The notes under the pieces: generated by a model
Told to the model about the DNA's origin: nothing
The model's database searches: none
Seen by the model: the letters and a program-made list of their open reading frames with translations, nothing else
Made by a program: the position numbers and the translations under genes
NCBI GenBank assembly: GCA_038125725.1
Contig: JAYPEK010000016.1
Coordinates: 1 to 64,000, forward strand
Source of the DNA: TMED8 sp038125725
GTDB lineage: Bacteria > Pseudomonadota > Alphaproteobacteria > Rhodospirillales > Casp-alpha2
Direction: 5' to 3'
DNA length: 64,000 nt
In this document: in pieces, positions 42,466 to 51,376 of the stretch
How positions within the stretch are numbered: position 1 is the stretch's first letter
Layout of the letters: the number at the start of each line of letters is the position of its first letter

Positions 42466-42781
42466 GATTTCCTCCAGTACGAATGCCGAACTAATACATT
42501 AAGTGCCCGTATCTTCAAAAAGGTTGCACATTTAAGATCATAAATCCCGAATTTCTTCGATTTAGCAGCATCATTATTAATGAGGTATCTCATCAGGCCT
42601 TCGTTATTGCTAAACGATTAGTTGCCTATGCCGATAGAAACGACATGGCTGCGCCACTATTCAAAATCATCCGGGATATCCGCTCGGCATATCCTTTTCA
42701 CGTCCGCTTGTGGTGAATGCCGGCGCTATCGACCCCAATTCGGTCGTCAAACCCAGCCATGACGGGGGGGGGGTGGAACCT
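42466..42781. other. AT-rich spacer without a gene
   Basis: A 316-base stretch between the lectin start and the mlaF stop, clearly AT-richer than its surroundings (many TAA, TTAT and ATTA words around 42530-42620). It contains the lectin ribosome site at 42471-42475 and presumably its promoter. I see no coding sequence, RNA gene or repeat apart from the G tract near its end. Confidence 0.7.
42764..42773. repeat. G10 homopolymer tract
   Basis: Ten consecutive G on the plus strand, 9 bases from the mlaF stop codon. It is the longest homopolymer noticed in the window. It lies outside any gene, so slippage would not alter a protein. Confidence 0.9.
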
Positions 42782-43549
42782 CTACGCCCTAAGCGCCATC
42801 CTGATCGGGCCCGTCGTGCGGCCGTGGATGAATTGGTCGAGGATTTCGTTGTCGGACGCGTCGACATCGGCCACGCTTCCGGACCAGGCGATCTTGCCGT
42901 CGTAAAGCATGGCGATCTTGTCGCCGATCTTGCGCGCCGACTGCATGTCGTGGGTGATGGTCAGCGCCGTGGCGCCGACCTTGTCGTTGACGGCGATGAT
43001 CAGGTCGTTGATGACGTCGGCCATGATCGGGTCGAGGCCGGTGGTCGGCTCATCGAAGAAGATGATCGCCGGATCGTGCGCAATGGCGCGCGCCAGGCCG
43101 ACGCGTTTCTGCATGCCGAAAGAGAGATCGGCCGGCGACAAATCGCAGACGTTCTCGCCCAAGCCGACCAGCGCCAGTTTCTCCAGCGCCAGGCCGCGCG
43201 CGTCGTGGCGGTCGATCTTGTTCTGCGCCAGAAGCCCGAAGGCGACGTTCTCCCAGACCGGCAAGCTGTCGAACAGCGCCGCGCCCTGGAACATGACGCC
43301 GATCTGGTCGTTCATGCGTTCGCGCTCGGCCGGTTTCATGGCCAGCACGTTCTCGCCGTCGATCTCGATGACGCCCTGGTCGGGGGTCAGAAGGCCGAGG
43401 ATGCATTTGATGGTGACAGACTTGCCGGTGCCGGAGCCGCCTATGATGACCACCGATTCCCCTTCGGCGATATCGAGATCGACGCCGGCAAGGACCCGCT
43501 TCGGCCCGAAGGCCTTGTGCACGTCCTTCAAGGATATCTTGGTGCTCAT
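42782..43549 (-). CDS. mlaF: MlaF-type phospholipid ABC transporter ATPase
   Basis: A 255-residue ABC ATPase of the Mla/Ttg2A group that powers lipid trafficking between the membranes. Walker A is IGGSGTGKSVTIK, the signature region LSFGMQKRVGLARAI, Walker B IIFFDEPTTGLDPI, with the H-loop in LTITHDMQSA. The start overlaps the mlaE stop by 4 bases. No mlaD substrate-binding gene follows; instead the lectin block begins, so mlaD may lie elsewhere. Confidence 0.9.
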   Translation of the reverse strand: MSTKISLKDVHKAFGPKRVLAGVDLDIAEGESVVIIGGSGTGKSVTIKCILGLLTPDQGVIEIDGENVLAMKPAERERMNDQIGVMFQGAALFDSLPVWENVAFGLLAQNKIDRHDARGLALEKLALVGLGENVCDLSPADLSFGMQKRVGLARAIAHDPAIIFFDEPTTGLDPIMADVINDLIIAVNDKVGATALTITHDMQSARKIGDKIAMLYDGKIAWSGSVADVDASDNEILDQFIHGRTTGPIRMALRA

Positions 43550-44358
43550 TTGGCGAAGAATATTTCCGTCAGGATATAGTCGAAGCAGAGGATCAGGATC
43601 GAGGCCGAGACCACCGCGTTGGTCGTCGCCTGGCCGACGCCCTGGGCGCCGCCCTTGGAATGATAGCCGTGGTAACAGCCCATCAGGGTGATCAGGAAGC
43701 CGAACACCGAGGCCTTCACCAGACCGGAGATGACGTCGGAGGCCTCCAGGAATTCCCAGGTGTTCTTGAGATAATTGGCCGGGTTGAAGCCGAGCTTGTA
43801 GACGCTGACCAGATAACCGCCGAAGACGCCGATGATGTCGGCGATAAACACCAGCACCGGCAGCATGGTGACGCCGGCGATCAGCCGGGGTGCGACCAGG
43901 TATTTCATCGGGTTGGTGGAAAGCGTCGTCAGCGCATCGATCTGTTCGGTGACCCGCATGGTGCCGATTTCGGCGGCCATGGCGGCGCCGATCCGCCCCG
44001 CCACCATCAGCCCGGCCAGCACCGGGCCAAGTTCGCGGGTGATCGACAGCACCACGACGTTGGCGATGGCGCCCTCGGCCGAGAAGCGCGCGAAGCCGGT
44101 ATAGCTTTGCAGCGCCAGCACCATGCCGGCGAAGACGGCGGTGAGGCCGACGACGGGCAGCGAGTAGTAGCCGATCTCGATCATCTGGCGGCCGATGATG
44201 CGGAAGTACCAGGGGGCGCGGAAGCAGTGCGAGGTGCCGTCGATGGTGAAGATGGTCAGCCGCCCGGCGGTCGCCAGGAAACCCAGGAACACGCGGCCCA
44301 CTGCTTGCAGGAAGCGGATCGGATGAAGGATCGATTCGGAAGTGCCGGTTTCGTTCAT
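43546..44358 (-). CDS. mlaE: MlaE-type phospholipid ABC transporter permease
   Basis: A 270-residue MlaE/DUF140 permease with five to six helices. The family motif LGPVLAGLMVAGRIGAAMAAE and the following EIGTMRVTEQIDAL are intact, as is YLVAPRLIAG. It pairs with mlaF by a 4-base overlap. The N-terminal extension before the first helix is of usual alphaproteobacterial type. It starts 37 bases after alr ends, so it may share its transcript. Confidence 0.9.
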   Translation of the reverse strand: MNETGTSESILHPIRFLQAVGRVFLGFLATAGRLTIFTIDGTSHCFRAPWYFRIIGRQMIEIGYYSLPVVGLTAVFAGMVLALQSYTGFARFSAEGAIANVVVLSITRELGPVLAGLMVAGRIGAAMAAEIGTMRVTEQIDALTTLSTNPMKYLVAPRLIAGVTMLPVLVFIADIIGVFGGYLVSVYKLGFNPANYLKNTWEFLEASDVISGLVKASVFGFLITLMGCYHGYHSKGGAQGVGQATTNAVVSASILILCFDYILTEIFFAK

Positions 44359-44394
44359 CTGCGCTGCCCGTTGTCCTTCACGTGTTGCTTCCCG

Positions 44395-45498
44395 TTATTC
44401 CCCCAGGTAGCGGCGATGATAGCGCCGTCCCAGGCTGGTGAGTATCTCATATCCGATGGTGCCGGCCAGCGCCGCCACCTCGTCGACGGCGATATGCGGA
44501 CCGATCAGTTCCGCCCAATCGCCGGGCCGGCAGTTTTCCGGCGCCACGTCGCTGACGTCGAGCATGGTGAGATCCATGGTCACCCGTCCGACGACCGGCA
44601 CCGGTTGGCCGCCGATGAAGGCGCGCCCGCCGCCGGAGAGCGAACGCAGGTAACCATCCGCGTAGCCCGCCGATACGGTAGCGATTCTCATGGGTTTTTC
44701 AACGCTATAGGTGGCGCCGTAGCTGACCGTCTCGCCAGGGTTGGCGTCGCGGACTTGCAGGATGCGGGCCGCCAGCGAGACCACCGGCTGCATGGGGTTT
44801 TCGCGTCCCGGCGTCGGGTTGCAGCCATAGAGCGCAACGCCCGGACGGACCACATCGCCCCGGTATTCGGGGCCCAAGAAGATGCCTGACGAATTGGCGA
44901 AACTGCTGCGTCCCATGGGCAGGATTTCGCGCGCATGGCGGAAGCGGGCGAGTTGTTCGGCGCTTTGGCTAGTCTCTTCGTCGGCGGAGGCGAAATGCGA
45001 CATCACCAGGCGAATGTCGAGCCCATCCAGCAGGCTCGCATCGCGCGCGATGGCATCCAGTTCATCCGGCGGCAGCCCCAAGCGCAGCATGCCGGTATCG
45101 ACATGGATGTTGCAGGGCCGCGCTTCCGCGCCCGAGGCCGATTTCCAGCGCGTGATTTCGTCGAGGCTGCCGAGCGCCGGGATCAGGCGGTGATCGATGT
45201 AGGCCTCTTCGGCGCCGGCGAGCAGGCCGTTCAAGATATGGATGTCGGCGTCGGCGAGCAGACCGCGGAGCCGAACGCCTTCACCCACGTGGGCGACGAA
45301 GAAGGTCCGGCAGCCTTCCGCCCAGATGCGCGGCGCGGCCTGTTCGATACCAATGCCGTAGGCGTCGGCCTTGACCACGGCGGCTGCTTCGGCGCCGGCT
45401 GCCATCTCGCGCAGGTCCCGGTAATTCGCCGCGAGTGCATCCAGGTCCACGGTAAGCACCGCGCCGGCGAGATGCGAGGGAACGCTGTTTTCTGTCAT
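44395..45498 (-). CDS. alr: alanine racemase
   Basis: A 367-residue PLP enzyme that makes D-alanine for peptidoglycan. The PLP-binding Lys is in AAVVKADAYGIG near residue 40, and the second catalytic base Tyr in VSYGATYSV of the C-terminal beta domain. I use the ATG at 45498; a GTG one codon earlier is also possible. It follows dnaB by 34 bases, the usual alphaproteobacterial order. Confidence 0.93.
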   Translation of the reverse strand: MTENSVPSHLAGAVLTVDLDALAANYRDLREMAAGAEAAAVVKADAYGIGIEQAAPRIWAEGCRTFFVAHVGEGVRLRGLLADADIHILNGLLAGAEEAYIDHRLIPALGSLDEITRWKSASGAEARPCNIHVDTGMLRLGLPPDELDAIARDASLLDGLDIRLVMSHFASADEETSQSAEQLARFRHAREILPMGRSSFANSSGIFLGPEYRGDVVRPGVALYGCNPTPGRENPMQPVVSLAARILQVRDANPGETVSYGATYSVEKPMRIATVSAGYADGYLRSLSGGGRAFIGGQPVPVVGRVTMDLTMLDVSDVAPENCRPGDWAELIGPHIAVDEVAALAGTIGYEILTSLGRRYHRRYLGE

Positions 45499-45532
45499 CA
45501 CCGGCCAACCATGCGCCGAGCCGGGGTGCCGC

Positions 45533-47065
45533 TCAAGGCCCCGGGTAGCCGTCGTCGTGCTGGGTGTCGAGATCGCCGAAGCGGGTGAACTGACCGTCGA
45601 ACATCAGTCTCACCGTGCCGATGGGGCCGTGGCGCTGCTTGGCGACGATGACCTCGGCGACGTTGTGGACGCGGGCCAGGCGTTCCTCCCAGTTGGTGAT
45701 GCGCTGGGCGAACTTGTCGGCGCCCTCGTCAGCGCGCTGCTTGGGCTCGGCTTTCTCCAGGTAATATTCGTCGCGGTAGATGAAGGTGACCACATCGGCG
45801 TCCTGTTCGATGGAGCCCGATTCACGCAAGTCCGCCAGTTGCGGGCGCTTGTCTTCGCGGTTCTCCACCTGGCGCGACAACTGCGACAGCGCGATCACCG
45901 GCACGTGCAGTTCCTTGGCCAGGGTCTTGAGGCCACGGGTGATTTCCGAGACCTCCTGCACGCGGTTATCGTTGCGCGACCCGGCGGAACCGGAAATGAG
46001 CTGCAGGTAATCGACGATGATCAGCCCCAGCTTGTGCTGGCGCTTCAACCGCCTGGCCCGGGTGCGGAGCGCGCTGACCGTCAGCGCCGGGGTGTCGTCG
46101 ATGAACACCGGCACCTGGTGCAGCGTTTGGCTGGCCTGCACCAGGCGGGTGAATTCCTCGTTGGTGAGCTCGCCCTTGCGCATGCGGTCGGAGGCGATGT
46201 TCGATTGCTCCGACAGGATACGTGCCGCCAACTGTTCGGCCGACATTTCCAGCGAGAAGAACCCGACAACCGCGCCTTCCTCGCCATGGGTTTCCAGGTA
46301 ATCCTTGGCGGCGTTGTAAGCGATGTTGGTGGCCAGCGCCGTCTTGCCCATGGCCGGACGCCCGGCGAGGATGATCAGGTCGGACGGATGCAGGCCGCCC
46401 ATCAGGCGGTCGAAATCGCGGAAGCCGGAACCGACGCCGGCGAGCTTGCCTTCGCGCTTGTGCGCGGCCTCGGCGACCTCGATGGCCTTCACGATCGATT
46501 CCTTGAAGGCCATGAAACCGCCTTCGTAGGTACCCGACGTCGCCAAGTCGTAAAGGCTCTGTTCGGCCATCTCGATCTGCGAGGTCGCGGTGTTGTCGAC
46601 GTCGCCCTTGTAGGCGCGGTTGACCACGTCTTCACCCAGGTTGATCAACTCGCGCTTCAGGTAAAGGTCGTAGATGATGCGGCCATATTCCTGGGCGTTG
46701 ATGACGGTCACCGCGGAAGAGGTGATCTCGTCCAGGTAGGCGGGGCCGCCGATCTCGCCCAGGCTCTCTTCCTGTTCGAAGTAGCGCTGCAGGGTGATCG
46801 AATCGGCAATCTGGCCGCGCTCGATCAGCTTCGAACAAGCCTCGAAGATGCGGCCGTGCTGGGCCAGGGCGAAGTGACCCGGTGCCAGGTAGTCGGAGAC
46901 CATCTCGTAAGCGCGGTTGTTGGCGAAGATGGCGCCCAGCAACGCCTTCTCCGCTTCGATGTTGTGCGGCAGGCGCCTAAAAGGCGTCGGCTGCATGGCG
47001 TCGACATGGTCGTCGAGGGCGGCGTTGCCGTCGAATTCGGCGGGCGGGGGCAGGGTGGTTGGCAT
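45533..47065 (-). CDS. dnaB: replicative DNA helicase DnaB
   Basis: A 510-residue hexameric helicase. The N-terminal primase-interacting domain (PHNIEAEKALLGAIF) leads to the RecA-like core with Walker A AGRPAMGKTALA, Walker B LIIVDYLQLI, and the DnaB motif SQLSRQVENREDKRP. Length is normal and no intein is present. It lies between cfa and alr on the same strand. Confidence 0.97.
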   Translation of the reverse strand: MPTTLPPPAEFDGNAALDDHVDAMQPTPFRRLPHNIEAEKALLGAIFANNRAYEMVSDYLAPGHFALAQHGRIFEACSKLIERGQIADSITLQRYFEQEESLGEIGGPAYLDEITSSAVTVINAQEYGRIIYDLYLKRELINLGEDVVNRAYKGDVDNTATSQIEMAEQSLYDLATSGTYEGGFMAFKESIVKAIEVAEAAHKREGKLAGVGSGFRDFDRLMGGLHPSDLIILAGRPAMGKTALATNIAYNAAKDYLETHGEEGAVVGFFSLEMSAEQLAARILSEQSNIASDRMRKGELTNEEFTRLVQASQTLHQVPVFIDDTPALTVSALRTRARRLKRQHKLGLIIVDYLQLISGSAGSRNDNRVQEVSEITRGLKTLAKELHVPVIALSQLSRQVENREDKRPQLADLRESGSIEQDADVVTFIYRDEYYLEKAEPKQRADEGADKFAQRITNWEERLARVHNVAEVIVAKQRHGPIGTVRLMFDGQFTRFGDLDTQHDDGYPGP

Positions 47066-47196
47066 GGCGCCGGATATTATAAACGATCGGCAAAAGCCGA
47101 TAGCGGCGAAGCTCGGGACAAGTCAATCGAACGGGGATGAAACCGTTGTAAACCCTTGCCCTTGTGGATTCCGGGCAAAGACTGTGGATAACTGCC

Positions 47197-48432
47197 TCAG
47201 GCGCTGCGAAGTTCAGTCGGGGGCGAATCGGCGTTTGGCTGCCCGGCTTCGAACTCGCGCATGTAATCGCGGGTCAGCGGCAGGGTATCGCGCGATTTCG
47301 ACAGCTGAATCTGAAACACGACGCTGTCGAGCCGCCGGAACGCCAGCTCCGAGACCACCAGGTAGTATTCCCACATGCGCGCGAAGGATTCGTTGTAGAG
47401 CTCGATCACCTGATCGCGCTTGGCCAGGAAGCGCTCGCGCCAGTGTCGAATGGTCTCGGCGTAGTGGATGCGCATGATCTCGACATCGGTGGTCCACAGG
47501 CCGGCGCGTTCGATATGGGGCAGGACCTCCGACAGGGCCGGGCTGTAGCCGCCGGGGAAGATGTAGCGGCGGATCCAGGGGTCGGTGGAGCCGGGGCCAT
47601 TGGCGCGGCCGATGGTGTGCAGCACCGCGACGCCGTCGTCGTTCAGCAGCCGCGAGACCTGTTCGAAGAAAGCCTTGTAGTGGTTGATCCCGACGTGCTC
47701 GAACATGCCGACGGAAACGATCCGGTCATAGGTGCCGCTGTGCTGGCGGTAGTCCTGGTTGAGGAAGGTGACGCGGCCGTCGAGCCCGGCCTCCTTGGCA
47801 CGGTGGCCGGCGGTCTGCAACTGCGGCTCGGATAGGGTGAGGCCGACGACTTCGACGTCGGCGGCGCGGGCCAGGCTCATGGCCAGGCCGCCCCAGCCGC
47901 AGCCGATATCGAGCACGCGCTGGCCCGGTTGCATGAAAAGCTTCGCCGCAAGGCGGTTCTTTTTGTGCAACTGCGCCGTCTCCAGGCTTTCGTCCGGGCG
48001 GCGGAAGTAGGCGCAGGAATATTGCATGTCGTCGTCGAGGAAGAGCCGGTAGAACCCGCGTGTCAGGTCGTAGTGGTGAGAGACGTTGCGGTGCGAGCGC
48101 TGCACGGGATTGTATTGCTGCATGCGGCGGAACACTTCGGCGGAATTCAGCAGCCGCGTCGCCGGACCGAGGGTATCGTCGGTCATGTTGGATGCAATCA
48201 GGTCGATGAGATCGAAAATGCTGCCGTCCTCGACGGTCAGCGTGCCGTTCATGTAGGCCTCGCCGGCCGAGAGCTCGGGGCGCAGGTAGAGTTTCCAATG
48301 CAGTTTACGGTCGTGCAACCGCACGGTGACCTGTGGCTCACCTTCGCCGCAGACGTGCGCGCGACCGTTGGCATCGATAATCGTCAACGAGCCGTGTCGG
48401 ATTAGCTTTCGATAAAAGCGTGCCAGCAACAT
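47197..48432 (-). CDS. cfa: cyclopropane-fatty-acyl-phospholipid synthase
   Basis: A 411-residue SAM-dependent enzyme that adds a methylene bridge to unsaturated acyl chains of membrane lipids. The SAM-binding motif is VLDIGCGWGGLAMSLA. The acyl-binding N-terminal region and the bicarbonate-site segment (FPGGYSPALSE and flanking His/Tyr) are family-like. It is separated from rplI by a terminator, so it has its own promoter within 48433-48550, an AT-rich stretch. It sits between rplI and dnaB, which are adjacent in most relatives. Confidence 0.92.
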   Translation of the reverse strand: MLLARFYRKLIRHGSLTIIDANGRAHVCGEGEPQVTVRLHDRKLHWKLYLRPELSAGEAYMNGTLTVEDGSIFDLIDLIASNMTDDTLGPATRLLNSAEVFRRMQQYNPVQRSHRNVSHHYDLTRGFYRLFLDDDMQYSCAYFRRPDESLETAQLHKKNRLAAKLFMQPGQRVLDIGCGWGGLAMSLARAADVEVVGLTLSEPQLQTAGHRAKEAGLDGRVTFLNQDYRQHSGTYDRIVSVGMFEHVGINHYKAFFEQVSRLLNDDGVAVLHTIGRANGPGSTDPWIRRYIFPGGYSPALSEVLPHIERAGLWTTDVEIMRIHYAETIRHWRERFLAKRDQVIELYNESFARMWEYYLVVSELAFRRLDSVVFQIQLSKSRDTLPLTRDYMREFEAGQPNADSPPTELRSA

Positions 48433-48554
48433 AGGAACCCGCCATTCCCGGCGGCAGGCCTCGACCCGGGCGTTGCCGCCTATCCGTTGTCCCCAAACTC
48501 AAATACAATTTTAACACGGAAAAAATGTGAATGTGAAGTTTAGAATCGGTCAAA

Positions 48555-48594
48555 AGAAAGACGGCGCGTCCGTTTCCAGACGCGCCGTCGTTTC
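48555..48594 (-). terminator. terminator of the rpsF-rpsR-rplI operon
   Basis: GACGGCGCGTC (48560-48570) and GACGCGCCGTC (48579-48589) form an 11-base perfect stem with an 8-base loop. On the minus strand it is followed by CTTTCTTTTG. It lies 25 bases after the rplI stop. Confidence 0.82.
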
Positions 48595-48614
48595 GTCCGC
48601 CGGTAAGTGGCGGG

Positions 48615-49364
48615 TTATTCGGTCTTTTCTTCGTCGCCTTCGGCGTCTTCGGCGGCGGTATCGTCACCGGCGTCTTCCGCGGCCGGCTCGGCATCGGCGG
48701 TCGCTTCGACGGCTTCCTCATGCGCTTCCTCGGAGGCGGTTTCGGCGTCGTGCACGGCATCCTCGGCGGCGCCTTCCTCGAAGATTTCCTCGGCGTGTTC
48801 GGCCACGGCTTCGGCGGCGGCGGCCAGCGCGGCTTCGGCTTCCTCGGCTTCGGCGCGGGCTTCTTCCTCGGCCTGGCTGAGGACGGCCTTGCCGGTCTCG
48901 GCCTGGATTTCCGCTTCGTCGACCGAACGCGCCACGTTGGCGGTCACGGTGACGGAAACTTCCGGGTGCAGCGACACGGCAACTTCATGCAGGCCGAGCG
49001 TCTTGATCGGACGGTCGAGGCGCACCTGGTTGCGGTCGATGGTGAAGCCGGCTTCGGTGAGGCCGTCGGAAACGTCGCGGGCGTTGACCGAGCCGTAGAG
49101 CTGGCCCGATTCACCGGCCTGGCGCACCAGCACGACGCTGGCGCCTTCCATCTTGGCGGCCACCGCTTCGGCTTCGGAGCGGCGTTCCAGGTTCTGCGCC
49201 TCGAGCTGCGCTTTTTCGGTCTCGAAGCGCGCCTTGTTTTCAGGCGTCGAGCGCAGCGCCTTGCCGCGCGGCAACAGGTAATTGCGGGCGAAGCCGGGCT
49301 TGACTTTGACCTCGTCGCCCATTTGGCCCAGCTTTTCCACTCGTTCCAACAGGATCACATGCAT
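48615..49364 (-). CDS. rplI: 50S ribosomal protein L9 with long acidic tail
   Basis: A 249-residue L9. The N-terminal rRNA-binding domain (MHVILLERVEKLGQMGDEV, KPGFARNYLLPRGKA) and the C-terminal domain up to about residue 150 are standard. Beyond that lies about 95 residues of almost only Ala, Glu, Asp and Val, well past the usual 150-200-residue length. It ends the rpsF-rpsR-DUF2232-rplI operon and is followed by a strong terminator. Confidence 0.94.
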   Translation of the reverse strand: MHVILLERVEKLGQMGDEVKVKPGFARNYLLPRGKALRSTPENKARFETEKAQLEAQNLERRSEAEAVAAKMEGASVVLVRQAGESGQLYGSVNARDVSDGLTEAGFTIDRNQVRLDRPIKTLGLHEVAVSLHPEVSVTVTANVARSVDEAEIQAETGKAVLSQAEEEARAEAEEAEAALAAAAEAVAEHAEEIFEEGAAEDAVHDAETASEEAHEEAVEATADAEPAAEDAGDDTAAEDAEGDEEKTE

Positions 49365-49415
49365 CGTTCCTACTCCTCTGGCCTTCTCGGCTCGGCGCGT
49401 CAGCGCTGAAAATCT

Positions 49416-50384
49416 CTATTCCTCGTCGGGTCCGCCCGTCGGACCGTTTTGCGGGCCTGGTGACGCGATGCGTCCGCGCAGACCGAACCATTGTTCGACG
49501 ACCCCGATCCCGGCGACCACCAGCGCGGCCCAAACCGAAATCACGATCACCAGGTAGAACGCCACCAACAACGGTTTGGTGGCACTCACCCGGCGGGCCA
49601 GGGTGTGGAACACCGCAAGGCCCAAGAAGAAGTACGGCAAAGCCAGAACCATCGCCATGTTACGGCCCATGTACTCCCATTCTCCCGACCCGACCAGCGC
49701 CATCGCCGCGGCACCGACCAAAGGCCAGGACAGCCACCCCGGCAATTCCAGCCCCACATAGCTGGGGCTCGGGCGCCGGTTACGGCCGATGCGGACCAGG
49801 AGACCCTGGGCGATGGCGGCGTTGACCGCCATCATCACCAGCCAGCTTGTCAACACCACGCCGGGAAGCATCGGTGTGATCGTGCTGGCGATCCGCGTTC
49901 CGGTCATCGCTTCCATCTCCGGAGCCACCAGTTTAAAGGTTTGCTCCAGTTGTCCGGCGAGATAACCGCTCAATCCGACGTCTCCCACCGCCAGGGCTGC
50001 CAATACCAACAACCCGGCGGCCAAAGCCGTCATCACCGATACAATTTGGCCCGAATCCATCCATCGGAGGGTTCCGGTGCCGTTGGCGTCCAGGACCTCG
50101 GTGCGAGCCAAGAGCGCCAATTTGACGATCACCCACGCCGGCAAGGCATGGGTCATCACGAAAAAACCGGCCGTTTGAAAGCCGCCGAGAAATCCCATTG
50201 CCACGATCCATGCGAAGGCGGCAATGGCGGCGGCCCTTAGGCCATAACTCAACCCCGCCAAAAGCATTGGCAGCGGGGCCAGGTAGACGATGAAGAACGC
50301 TAGAAAGCTGCCGCTCAGGAACGCCACGGAGGCGATTGCGCTGGTCAGGCCAGCACTGATGGCGACAAGGGCCTCGCGGGTCAT
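49416..50384 (-). CDS. DUF2232 integral membrane protein
   Basis: A 322-residue protein with about eight membrane helices (FFIVYLAPLPMLLAGLSYGL, IVSVMTALAAGLLVLAAL, LAVFHTLARR and others). It belongs to the DUF2232 family that sits between rpsR and rplI in alphaproteobacteria. A Pro/Gly-rich polar tail ends it. Function is not established for the family. It is in the ribosomal-protein operon, 29 bases after rpsR. Confidence 0.85.
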   Translation of the reverse strand: MTREALVAISAGLTSAIASVAFLSGSFLAFFIVYLAPLPMLLAGLSYGLRAAAIAAFAWIVAMGFLGGFQTAGFFVMTHALPAWVIVKLALLARTEVLDANGTGTLRWMDSGQIVSVMTALAAGLLVLAALAVGDVGLSGYLAGQLEQTFKLVAPEMEAMTGTRIASTITPMLPGVVLTSWLVMMAVNAAIAQGLLVRIGRNRRPSPSYVGLELPGWLSWPLVGAAAMALVGSGEWEYMGRNMAMVLALPYFFLGLAVFHTLARRVSATKPLLVAFYLVIVISVWAALVVAGIGVVEQWFGLRGRIASPGPQNGPTGGPDEE

Positions 50385-50413
50385 CGTGTGGGTCCGTACC
50401 CGGCCTGAAACTC

Positions 50414-50641
50414 CTACTGGTCGCAGTAGGGCATCAGGGCCAGATAACGGGCGCGCTTGATCGCCTGCGACAATTCACGCTGCTTCTTGGCGGAAACGGC
50501 GGTAATGCGGCTCGGCACGATCTTGCCACGCTCGGAGACGAAACGGCCCAGGAGCTTCAGGTCCTTGTAGTCGATCACCGGCGCGTTGGGGCCGGCGAAG
50601 GGACAGCTCTTGCGGCGGCGGAAAAACGAAGGCTTGCTCAT
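50414..50641 (-). CDS. rpsR: 30S ribosomal protein S18
   Basis: A 75-residue S18 with the typical FFRRRKSCPF start, IDYKDLKLLGRFVSERGKI core and QRELSQAIKRARYLALMPY end. The start overlaps the rpsF stop by 4 bases. S18 binds the platform of the 30S subunit with S6, whose gene is directly upstream. Confidence 0.96.
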   Translation of the reverse strand: MSKPSFFRRRKSCPFAGPNAPVIDYKDLKLLGRFVSERGKIVPSRITAVSAKKQRELSQAIKRARYLALMPYCDQ

Positions 50642-51099
50642 GCCTCATCTCCTTTGCTTTCGGCGTCATCCTTGCTTTCCGCCGCTTCGGCGGGGGCATC
50701 GGAATCGCTCTGGGCGTCACGCCGGGGCGCGCGCTCGCGGTCGCGGTCGCCGCCACGGCGCGGGCGGTCGTCGCGGTCCTTGTTGCGCATCATCGCCGAC
50801 GGGCCCTCTTCGAACTCTTCGATGCGGACCGTCATGTAGCGCAGCACGTCTTCGTTGATCCGCATCTGGCGTTCCATTTCGTGCAAGGCCGGCGCCGGGG
50901 CGTCGAAGTTGAGCAGCACGTAGTGGCCCTTGCGGTTCTTCTTGATCTTGTAAGCCATCGTGCGAAGGCCCCAGTTCTCGCGCTTGGCGACGGAACCACC
51001 GGCATCGGTAATGACTTTTTCGAAGGCTTCGGTCAGACCATCCACCTGGGCGGCGGAAATGTCCTGGCGTGCAATGAACACGCTTTCGTAATTAGGCAA
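50638..51099 (-). CDS. rpsF: 30S ribosomal protein S6
   Basis: A 153-residue S6. The fold begins PNYESVFIARQDISAAQV and has the conserved NWGLRTMAYKIKKNRKGHYV. A C-terminal Arg/Asp/Glu tail of ~45 residues follows. I take TTG 51099 as the start: it is preceded by a strong ggaaggaga site and matches the family start, whereas longer readings add unrelated residues. First gene of the operon, with its promoter in the 277-base AT-richer spacer 51100-51376. Confidence 0.94.
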   Translation of the reverse strand: MPNYESVFIARQDISAAQVDGLTEAFEKVITDAGGSVAKRENWGLRTMAYKIKKNRKGHYVLLNFDAPAPALHEMERQMRINEDVLRYMTVRIEEFEEGPSAMMRNKDRDDRPRRGGDRDRERAPRRDAQSDSDAPAEAAESKDDAESKGDEA

Positions 51100-51376
51100 G
51101 TCGTATCTCCTTCCTACGGATTGTCTCATCCGTGTGCCACCATTGGCCACGGCATAGCCGGCACGCCAAAACGTACCGGCAGGAAGACTTAAGACGGCGC
51201 ACTATACACTTTCGCGCCTCCGGCGCAAGTGCGAACACCGCTTGGCTCCAACAATGAGACCACCCGTGTTTTAACGTGAAAGTAAGACAAACGTTATATG
51301 ATTATTGTTCTAATCTTATATCCTAGGTTGCGTGAATTTCTTTGCCAAGCGCAGCCGGACGTGATTGGTCTTGCGC

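Noticed and set aside
45557..47140. 527-codon plus-strand reading frame
   Set aside because: Antisense of dnaB, whose Walker motifs are intact on the minus strand; no motif in the plus-strand product.
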